The notes under the pieces are model-generated. The model was given only the letters and a program-made list of their open reading frames with translations. It was not told the origin of the DNA and made no database searches. Shown here piece by piece: positions 5,662 to 10,925 of a stretch of DNA of 10,925 bases. Source of the DNA: Eubacteriales bacterium (lineage in GTDB: Bacteria > Bacillota > Clostridia > JAQUNY01); NCBI GenBank assembly GCA_028717405.1, contig JAQUNY010000043.1, positions 1-10,925 of the forward strand, written 5' to 3'. The first letter of the stretch is position 1; every line of letters begins with the position of its first letter. Both the position numbers and the translations under genes were made by a program.

Positions 5662-7203
5662 TTACAGCTGACTTAAGGCTTCATCCATCTTTTCTGCCAA
5701 ATAATTTGCCATTTCATCTGTCGAAATAATCGGTATCTTTGTCAGTACAGCCGGCGGGCATTTCGCTTTATAGGACTGGGCACTTATATCTATTCCGTTA
5801 CCGTTGAGCATAGAGGCGAACCGCAGCGCATCATCGGTTTTGTAGAAACAAATAGAGGAAAGGTGCCCCAGTCCCTCGATTTTTTCTATACACCCCGGAT
5901 ATTTGTTTTTCAGCGCCTGAAGCTTTGCGCCGTAATATTGCCGCATGTGTATGATATGCATGCCGTTTTTCTGAACAAATTCCATTGTTATGAGGTACGC
6001 AAGCGCTGCGAGTTCTTCCTGCCCATTTGTCACAAGCGCGCCGAAAAGATTCAGGTTGTCCATCTCATATGTGGTTATGATACGCGATGCAGGATATTGA
6101 CCACCCGGGAACCCCTTTCCGATAACCACAAAATCCGGATCAAGCCCATATTCCCTGAAAAGGTACAACTCAGGAGACCACATACAGGATTGGATCTCAT
6201 CGCACATAACAGGCGTGTCATTATCATGGCACAGCTTGTATATTTTATGCAGATAGCCTACATTCAGCTTTATCCCACTGTAATTCATAAGGATTATTTC
6301 ATGCAGAAATCCTGCAGCCTTATATTTCCCCGAATTATATTGTGCGAATTTCGTTTTGAAATCATTATAGTCATTTATCCTGACAGGACGAATCTTAAAC
6401 ACCTCTGATTGCTCAAACTTACTATACATATCAGGCCACAGGTTCCTCATCATCTGGGTCGTAACCGTTGTTCCATGGTAATTGGCAGAGCTTTCATCAT
6501 CGTCGTCGCCAATTACAAAAAATACCGGTATTCTGCCGCTGTATTTGGGTTCGGGCAAAGATTTGTCAATTTTATAGAATCTGGCCAGCATCATCTTTAT
6601 GCCGGCTTCGCAGGCAAGGCTCCCTGTTTCGAGGTTGATCACACGGTTGAGCACACGCGGCTCTCTGGAAGCTATCACTTCCGCAAGTTTCTTTCTATTG
6701 CTGCGCGGCAGACCGTTTACGGTCCTCACAAGCTCCATCTCAAGCAACCTGGTTATGTAGCCTCTTGTATTGTTATGGGTCGTGTTTGTAATTCCTAAGG
6801 CTTTTGCGTTATCTATAAGTTTGTACCCTGGGAATGAATGCCCGAGGGGCGCATGATAATGCTCGCTTTTCGCGATAAGGTAGAGCCTGCCGTCTTCGCC
6901 AAGGCGGAGGAAACCAAGCCCGCACAGAGGACTTGCACCGATTTTTGTGGCTTTCTCAAAAGCCAATGTGGCAGCACCTTTAATTGTTTTTATGATCGGA
7001 GCTGCAAATTCCCTTCCCACAGACAGCAAGAGTTCGTTTGTTCTCTTTATATTTGCTTCAGGCAGAAAATCAACAGGTTCACAGGCAAGTTTTTCATATG
7101 TTTTTGCGCTTTCTCCATAAAGCAATTTTGCGCCTTTTACGACAGCATCTATATAATTATCGCCTAACAGTTGTCTTAAAGTAATTTTGACTGACTTAAT
7201 CAT
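5662..7203 (-). CDS. Class III PLP-dependent aminotransferase-like protein
   Basis: From the ATG at 7203 the protein has 513 residues. Counting from that start, class III features are YHGTT (242-246), HEIILMNYSGIKL (301-313) in the place of the usual EPxxGxGG strand, CDEIQ (334-338) with the Asp that binds the PLP ring nitrogen (Asp335), and IGKGFPGG (361-368) with the Schiff-base lysine (Lys363). GSLACEAGIK (194-203) matches the cofactor-phosphate helix region. The family moves an amino group to aldehydes or ketones, so here a keto-sugar or semialdehyde is plausible (inference). About 90 extra N-terminal residues precede the usual core, making it longer than the typical 400-460. A GTG at 7209 is also in frame, but GGAG overlaps that codon and lies five bases from the ATG at 7203, so I prefer the ATG. 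A long structured gap precedes it. Confidence 0.85.
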   Translation of the reverse strand: MIKSVKITLRQLLGDNYIDAVVKGAKLLYGESAKTYEKLACEPVDFLPEANIKRTNELLLSVGREFAAPIIKTIKGAATLAFEKATKIGASPLCGLGFLRLGEDGRLYLIAKSEHYHAPLGHSFPGYKLIDNAKALGITNTTHNNTRGYITRLLEMELVRTVNGLPRSNRKKLAEVIASREPRVLNRVINLETGSLACEAGIKMMLARFYKIDKSLPEPKYSGRIPVFFVIGDDDDESSANYHGTTVTTQMMRNLWPDMYSKFEQSEVFKIRPVRINDYNDFKTKFAQYNSGKYKAAGFLHEIILMNYSGIKLNVGYLHKIYKLCHDNDTPVMCDEIQSCMWSPELYLFREYGLDPDFVVIGKGFPGGQYPASRIITTYEMDNLNLFGALVTNGQEELAALAYLITMEFVQKNGMHIIHMRQYYGAKLQALKNKYPGCIEKIEGLGHLSSICFYKTDDALRFASMLNGNGIDISAQSYKAKCPPAVLTKIPIISTDEMANYLAEKMDEALSQL

Positions 7204-7362
7204 ACTCACTCCATCTCACATTCTCACTTTTGTTGCTTCGGAGCAATACCTGTACCATTGCAATCATCAGCTATACCGTAATGTATCAGCACGGACATCT
7301 CAGTATACCCCATTTATCTGAAATATTATATGCAATAACTTTTCAAAGCTTCTCCCAATATG

Positions 7363-7378
7363 AAACAATGTGCAGAAC
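7363..7378 (+). repeat. 16-base inverted repeat, copy 1 (downstream of the binding-protein gene)
   Basis: AAACAATGTGCAGAAC on the plus strand is the exact reverse complement of 9172-9187. The two copies bracket the solute-binding protein gene, one about 130 bases past its stop and one about 60 bases before its start. The right half of this copy also forms the 3' arm of the hairpin at 7370-7419. Confidence 0.7.
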
Positions 7379-7419
7379 TGCATACAAAAGGCCATCACTA
7401 TTTACATGCAGCTCTGCAC
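7370..7419 (-). terminator. Long RNA hairpin, possible terminator of the binding-protein transcript
   Basis: In minus-strand RNA, bases 7419-7401 pair with 7388-7370 to give a 19-bp stem and a 12-base loop (7400-7389). Three pairs are G-U wobbles that would be A-C mismatches in plus-strand RNA, so the structure fits transcription of the minus strand. The bases after it (AUUGUUUCAUAUU) are U-rich but broken, so a rho-independent terminator is possible, though not textbook. Each arm also contains a self-palindrome TGCAG-NN-CTGCA (7371-7382 and 7407-7418, 36 bases apart), so a paired protein operator is an alternative. Confidence 0.5.
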
Positions 7420-7506
7420 CTGCCGTTTCTGTCATCTTTGGCGTACAATAATAAAATAACATATTTAATTCATTATAGCGCAACTATTCCCGTATCCGGG
7501 CAATAC

Positions 7507-9111
7507 TTATTGTCCGACATATTCATCTATCATTGCCTGCAATACGTCACTGCTGGCTGCCAGGGCTTGTGCCACACTTGATGTGCCGTCCATTATGGGC
7601 TTACACAGTATGTTTTGCATTGTATCTACGAAGTTTGGCACTGCAGCATAATAGTCGATGAGGATTTCTTTGCCTGCCACGTTATAACTGAGATTATATT
7701 CTCTTTCAGATCCGGTAGTCTGATATGCCATCTGCACCCATGGCTTCGGGTAACTATCCACAATAGGCTGATACTCCGGCAGCAATTTCAGGTTCATATC
7801 CCAGGAAACGATTATTTCCTTCAAAATCGTTGCTATTTCCTGCGGATTGGGCTGCGTCACCAATATGCCATACAGAGTCGGATTGACCACAAGCAGATGG
7901 TCGTCTATATCCGGGCCAAGCGGTAACGGAGCCAGTATTGATGAGGATAAGGCGCTCCTGTTACCCGCATTGAATCCCGCAACTTGAATGTACATACCGG
8001 TTCGTCCCTGCCTGTACCTTGTCGCGGAATATCCGAGATCTACTACCTTGTGAACGAAAGCCAGATCAGAGATGAACTGCAGCGCTCTTTGAGCCTTGTT
8101 GTCATACAGATCGGTTACATATTTTTCGCCCCTTTGTACAACCGGAACCGCACCGTTTGAATACATCATCAGCTGAGTGAAGTAGAAATGCGACTGACCT
8201 GTGCATCCCCATTGGTCAACAATCCCATCCCCGTTTGTATCTCTTGTCAATGCAATACACATGTCAAGGAATGTATCCCATGTCCACCGACCGGCTTCCT
8301 CCAAGTCAAGAATATCAGGCTGTCCTTCCCTGGAGACAAGGTCGCGGTTATATCCCATCCCGGCATAGTTATAAGGATTAGTCCAGCTTCCAAGCGCTGT
8401 ATCCGGACCTGCCGTCATGACGTAATGTTTGTCTCTGAATTTAAAATTGTAAAGGAAGTTGTATGCCTTAATGATCGGCTCTTCAAAATTAATGTAATCA
8501 TCGAGGGGAAGTAATATTTCTTTCGTCAAGAATGGCAGATAATGGCTGAACGTGCTGATATTTACTATATCTCCCACATTGATGCCTGATATTACCTGCA
8601 ATACTACTTTGGTAGTATACTCGGCTGTAGATGATGCCGGATTGTATTTTCTAACTCTAAAATTATACTTTTTCTCTGCTTGTTCAGTCATATATTGAAG
8701 TACGGCTGCCGCCGCATTCTGCGGATCACCCTCAAGTTGGCCTGTACCATGAAAGGTTATTATAACCTCTCTGCCCCCAAGGTCCATCACAGCTTCTTCT
8801 TTGACTTCTTCATTATCCGTGGCTGCTTCTTCTGTTGTCTCTTCCTCAATAGCCTCTGTTTTTAGCGCCTCTGTTTCAGTCTCGGGTGCAGCGGATACTG
8901 TCCTCAATTCCGTTGATGCCACCGCAGTTTTAACGGCAGACGCTGATGACACTGATGTAGCCTTTGCGGTCGTCTTTGCTGCTGTTGCCGTGACTGTTTG
9001 CCCGGAGGTTTGCGTGCCTCCTTCATCTTGCTTTTCGCATGCCTCAAATAATCCTGCCAGCATTGATATTGTAATTACCAATGCCATAATACCGCAACCT
9101 TTCCTTCTCAT
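7507..9111 (-). CDS. ABC transporter extracellular solute-binding protein, family 1-like (lipoprotein)
   Basis: The 534-residue protein starts with a signal peptide: basic MRRKGCG, a hydrophobic stretch at 8-22, and then Cys25 as probable lipid-anchor residue. The box before it (LFEAC) is non-canonical. A low-complexity Thr/Ala/Ser then Glu-rich linker fills about 30-110, and the binding domain begins with REVIITFHGTG at 114. DTNGDGIVDQWG (291-302) is a Ca-loop-like motif common in Bacillota family 1 sugar-binding proteins, and aromatic-rich segments (WTNPYNYAG, GRWTWDTF) suit carbohydrate stacking. It should capture a sugar-like ligand outside the membrane and hand it to an ABC permease, but no permease gene is in the window. 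The ATG at 9111 has AAAGGAGA eight bases upstream. A strong promoter at 9299-9327 drives it, probably as a separate or leading transcript of the cluster. Ligand unknown. Confidence 0.88.
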   Translation of the reverse strand: MRRKGCGIMALVITISMLAGLFEACEKQDEGGTQTSGQTVTATAAKTTAKATSVSSASAVKTAVASTELRTVSAAPETETEALKTEAIEEETTEEAATDNEEVKEEAVMDLGGREVIITFHGTGQLEGDPQNAAAAVLQYMTEQAEKKYNFRVRKYNPASSTAEYTTKVVLQVISGINVGDIVNISTFSHYLPFLTKEILLPLDDYINFEEPIIKAYNFLYNFKFRDKHYVMTAGPDTALGSWTNPYNYAGMGYNRDLVSREGQPDILDLEEAGRWTWDTFLDMCIALTRDTNGDGIVDQWGCTGQSHFYFTQLMMYSNGAVPVVQRGEKYVTDLYDNKAQRALQFISDLAFVHKVVDLGYSATRYRQGRTGMYIQVAGFNAGNRSALSSSILAPLPLGPDIDDHLLVVNPTLYGILVTQPNPQEIATILKEIIVSWDMNLKLLPEYQPIVDSYPKPWVQMAYQTTGSEREYNLSYNVAGKEILIDYYAAVPNFVDTMQNILCKPIMDGTSSVAQALAASSDVLQAMIDEYVGQ

Positions 9112-9171
9112 TTTCTATTCTCCTTTCATCTCCATTGTTTATATTTATCCTTATTCTGCGCATCACGCCGC

Positions 9172-9187
9172 GTTCTGCACATTGTTT
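9172..9187 (-). repeat. 16-base inverted repeat, copy 2 (leader of the binding-protein gene)
   Basis: On the minus strand this reads AAACAATGTGCAGAAC, identical to the plus strand at 7363-7378. In a transcript reaching both sites, the leader copy and the downstream copy would be perfectly complementary over 16 bases. It lies about 60 bases before the start codon at 9111. Confidence 0.7.
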
Positions 9188-9298
9188 TAAGGATCTAGAG
9201 ACCAAGGCATTTTTATGTGATTGATTGAATCTTTTATTCATTCGTCCATTCATTGTGTTTAGAATTAACTTTATGAACGATATGATATTTATATTATT

Positions 9299-9327
9299 AC
9301 TTTATGATTAATTCTTTCATTTGTCAA
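9299..9327 (-). promoter_or_regulatory. Sigma-A-type promoter for the solute-binding protein gene
   Basis: On the minus strand a perfect TTGACA (9327-9322) is followed after exactly 17 bases by TAAAGT (9304-9299), four of six matches to TATAAT. An A/T-rich run lies just upstream, like an UP element. Transcription would start near 9292, about 180 bases before the start codon. This is the clearest promoter in the window. Confidence 0.75.
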
Positions 9328-9458
9328 GCATTATTATGAATTTTTCGCTCATTATTTTTAAGTTTTCTACGGTGCTGCAACGATTATCGGCATAAGAAGA
9401 AGTATTCCGGGCATATCTCTGCCTTATAAGCCGGTATAGACGAAACTCCATGTAATAT

Positions 9459-10532
9459 TTAATCTATCAAAGGATTATGTTCCGTAGAATTATCATCGCT
9501 TTTATCTGCCTTTTTTATTCCATAATTATCTCTTTCGTTGTATCTGATATATTCGTCATAATCCTCTATTTTCCCATTATTTACATAATAATTAATTACA
9601 TCCTGCGTAAGCTCGTATGGCTTGGAATGGTCGATTTTCCATTGCTCCTGAGTTCTGAATTTGTTTCTGAACAGGTTTTTTATCCTCTTTCTTTCCTCAA
9701 GATGGATCATGCATGCCCGTATACATCCACACGCACCTTCAATCGCACGTCCATATCCATATTGACGCGGATAATCGCCTTCAAAGGGGTTCAGCTCTCC
9801 GTCAAGTCCGCCCTGTATTCCTTTTTCACATGCGAGCGGGTCAAATTTTGCCCACTCAAGTTCATGTCCTGCCACAGTCGTTTTAACTGATTCCGTAATG
9901 CTTAACGCTTTCCCCATGCAATCCCTGACGCATAGTTTACACCGGTCGCATATCTTGCCTTCATAAATGGGATCCGATTCAATTTCGGCATCTGTGAGCA
10001 GCAGCGCAAATCTTTGGCGTGGTCCAAATTCAGGCGTCAGCAACAATCTGTTCCAGCCTATTTCACCAAGCCCTGCCATGTAGGCAGCCATCCTGAAACT
10101 TACAAGCACATCCGGATATGGTTTTCCTTCCCTTACAGGGCGGCTCCAGCCATTGCGGAAATTACCCGTCACAGAGCTTATTGCTTCACCGCCGCCGGTA
10201 TTCAGCATTGGGATGGTCTCATATCCGGCATTTTCGAGAAACCTTGTCATGTTCCAAAGCACCATGGGACCATATATCTGGTTAAGCGCCGCATAACCCA
10301 TTGAAGGATAATTGCTGAAAAGTGTTCCTTCTTCGATCCCGCGCAACGTTCCCCTTGCTATTCGAAATCCGAGGACAATCATGGATTTAGCTCCCGGGAA
10401 GATATACCGGGCATCCATCTGTTTCGGCGCGCCTTCAAAACGATCCATGGGGGATATCCCTACAAGGTCAGCCCCGTACCTGAGTGCCATTTTCTTAACA
10501 TCCAGCGCATTGATATCTCTATGCTCGAACAT
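9459..10532 (-). CDS. QueG-like double [4Fe-4S] cluster protein (epoxyqueuosine reductase-related, role unclear)
   Basis: The 357-residue protein has the core of the QueG/reductive-dehalogenase-related group. AGLGEIGWNRLLLTPEFGP (153-171) matches the conserved segment just before the Fe-S region, and a first cluster motif CDRCKLCVRDC supplies Cys195, 198, 201 and 205. Cys235, Cys268, Cys270 and Cys274 (ACGCIRAC) probably hold a second cluster. True QueG reduces epoxyqueuosine in tRNA with cobalamin and has cysteines followed by proline; here both terminal cysteines are followed by Met, and the usual catalytic DxxPxxER segment is not clear (Asp141 is the nearest candidate). No HEAT-repeat tail is present, and the C-terminus is charged. 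I therefore infer a paralogue with another reductive role. The ATG at 10532 has GGGG nine bases upstream. It lies 139 bases after a Gfo/Idh/MocA gene, with no clear promoter in between. Confidence 0.8.
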   Translation of the reverse strand: MFEHRDINALDVKKMALRYGADLVGISPMDRFEGAPKQMDARYIFPGAKSMIVLGFRIARGTLRGIEEGTLFSNYPSMGYAALNQIYGPMVLWNMTRFLENAGYETIPMLNTGGGEAISSVTGNFRNGWSRPVREGKPYPDVLVSFRMAAYMAGLGEIGWNRLLLTPEFGPRQRFALLLTDAEIESDPIYEGKICDRCKLCVRDCMGKALSITESVKTTVAGHELEWAKFDPLACEKGIQGGLDGELNPFEGDYPRQYGYGRAIEGACGCIRACMIHLEERKRIKNLFRNKFRTQEQWKIDHSKPYELTQDVINYYVNNGKIEDYDEYIRYNERDNYGIKKADKSDDNSTEHNPLID

Positions 10533-10671
10533 TTTTTATTCCCCTGCCTGCCTCAATTATTTTGAATATCTCTAATCAGCTTCACTTGATAATTACTGCA
10601 ATGGGAGCAGATGAACCTCACCCTTGCGTAAACTTTATGTTCCCTTTCTTATTCTCCTGCTTCCTGCCCTG

Positions 10672-10925
10672 TTATAGTTCCGCGTCCAGGACTTCCCAAC
10701 CTGCAGGCGGCTCGCCGCAGTCAGGCACAACCATGGGTTCGCCGTCACGCAGCGCTGACTGGTATGCGACAAGTCCCGGAAGGTTGAACCTTGCCGCCGC
10801 CCATATGTTTGTCGGAGAGAGCTTTCCCGTATATGCGGCCTTGCAGAAGTCGTCGACCATGAATTTGTGCGTGCCTCCATGCCCGTGGTCAGAGAAAGCA
10901 TCAAATTCGGCAGGCAGCTTCCTTG
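10672..10925 (-). CDS. Gfo/Idh/MocA family oxidoreductase, C-terminal 83 residues (5' partial)
   Basis: The frame is open from the window edge to a TAA at 10674-10672. HGHGGTHKFMVDDF, then IWAAARFNLPGLVAYQSAL and DGEPMVVPDCGEPP, match the C-terminal end typical of one Gfo/Idh/MocA subgroup: an HGG-x-H metal or substrate loop, then the W-A-AR-N-PG and SAL-GGE-PDF signature. The Rossmann domain lies outside the window. Enzymes of this kind oxidise sugars or cyclitols with NAD(P). It differs in this tail from the complete family member at 4340-5479, so the two are not recent duplicates. It ends 139 bases before the QueG-like gene, with no clear terminator between them. Confidence 0.8.
   Translation of the reverse strand, partial: RKLPAEFDAFSDHGHGGTHKFMVDDFCKAAYTGKLSPTNIWAAARFNLPGLVAYQSALRDGEPMVVPDCGEPPAGWEVLDAEL

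Larger units (their letters stand above)
7204..7506 (-). other. Intergenic region between the binding-protein gene and the aminotransferase
   Basis: This stretch has no credible ORF. It holds a long hairpin (7370-7419), one copy of the 16-base inverted repeat (7363-7378), a small hairpin CCCG-TATC-CGGG with flanking TATT/AATA (7485-7505) just after the upstream stop, and isolated TATAAT hexamers at 7472-7477 and 7325-7330 on the minus strand, neither with a well-spaced -35. I could not place a confident promoter for the aminotransferase. Confidence 0.6.
9112..9458 (-). other. Intergenic region with promoter and roughly 180-nt leader of the binding-protein gene
   Basis: No gene is seen here. 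On the minus strand the region holds, in order: a possible weak terminator area after the QueG-like gene (GGCA-GAGATA-TGCC, then CUUCUUCUU, near 9395-9425), a sigma-A-type promoter (9299-9327), and an A/T-rich leader from about 9292. The leader has GAATGAAT-AAAAG-ATTCAATC, a near-perfect small hairpin around 9220-9240. It also contains copy 2 of the 16-base inverted repeat and a plus-strand direct repeat TTCTGCRCA at 9154-9162 and 9173-9181. The leader ends in AAAGGAGA before the ATG. I recognise no known riboswitch. Confidence 0.6.

Noticed and set aside
5863..6798. Two consecutive plus-strand ORFs opposite the aminotransferase
   Set aside because: Antisense shadows; residue composition is not protein-like and the sense gene has its PLP motifs.
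7472..7477. TATAAT on the minus strand as a promoter for the aminotransferase
   Set aside because: The only TTG-type -35 candidate is 20 bases away, and the leader would be about 265 bases; not convincing.
7485..7505. Hairpin directly after the binding-protein stop as a terminator
   Set aside because: The stem is short and is followed by GTTGCGC with no U tract.
8801..9190. Plus-strand ORF rich in Val/Ser/Ala
   Set aside because: Reverse image of the low-complexity linker of the binding protein.
9044..9253. Minus-strand ORF running through the binding-protein leader
   Set aside because: Out of frame with the binding protein, with no ribosome binding site or motif; the leader also holds the promoter-proximal repeats.
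10635..10904. Minus-strand ORF of 89 residues at the right edge
   Set aside because: A different frame from the clear Gfo/Idh/MocA C-terminus at 10672-10925; its sequence has no family pattern.

Overview
The window is 10.9 kb of bacterial DNA with every supportable gene on the minus strand, so it reads right to left. It suggests a Bacillota (Clostridia-like) anaerobe. The reasons are strong GGAG-type ribosome binding sites, a TTGACA-type promoter with A/T-rich flanks, a lipoprotein-type family 1 solute-binding protein with a DxNxDGxxDxWG motif, and a corrinoid/Fe-S QueG-like protein. The assignment rests on style of sequence only. No phage genes, insertion sequences, tRNA, rRNA or CRISPR array were seen.

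Layout in transcription order: (1) 10925-10672, the C-terminal end of a Gfo/Idh/MocA oxidoreductase cut by the window edge; (2) 10532-9459, a QueG-like double [4Fe-4S] protein; (3) a 347-base gap holding a good sigma-A-type promoter and a roughly 180-nt leader; (4) 9111-7507, a sugar-type ABC solute-binding lipoprotein; (5) a 303-base gap with a long RNA hairpin; (6) 7203-5662, a class III PLP aminotransferase; (7) a 182-base gap with several hairpins; (8) 5479-4340, a second, complete Gfo/Idh/MocA oxidoreductase; (9) 4273-3128, an amidohydrolase_2 family metal-dependent hydrolase; (10) 3079-1475, an L-fucose/L-arabinose isomerase-like protein with all four expected metal ligands; (11) after an extended -10 promoter, 1327-533, a GYF_2-domain membrane protein; (12) 487-1, the start of an unrecognised membrane-anchored or secreted protein cut by the left edge.

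Together the central genes look like uptake and catabolism of a sugar, polyol or cyclitol derivative. The binding protein captures it, Gfo/Idh/MocA enzymes oxidise hydroxyls, the amidohydrolase could open a lactone or similar ring, the isomerase interconverts aldose and ketose forms, and the aminotransferase adds or removes an amino group. The substrate cannot be read from the sequence, and no transporter permease, kinase, aldolase or regulator lies in the window. The GYF_2 gene and its neighbour have their own promoter and probably belong to a separate envelope-related unit.

The most unusual non-coding features are a 16-base inverted repeat bracketing the binding-protein gene, a 19-bp hairpin whose wobble pairs fit minus-strand RNA, and a 12-bp tandem repeat that duplicates the isomerase ribosome binding site. 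The isomerase and amidohydrolase also carry apparent low-complexity insertions.
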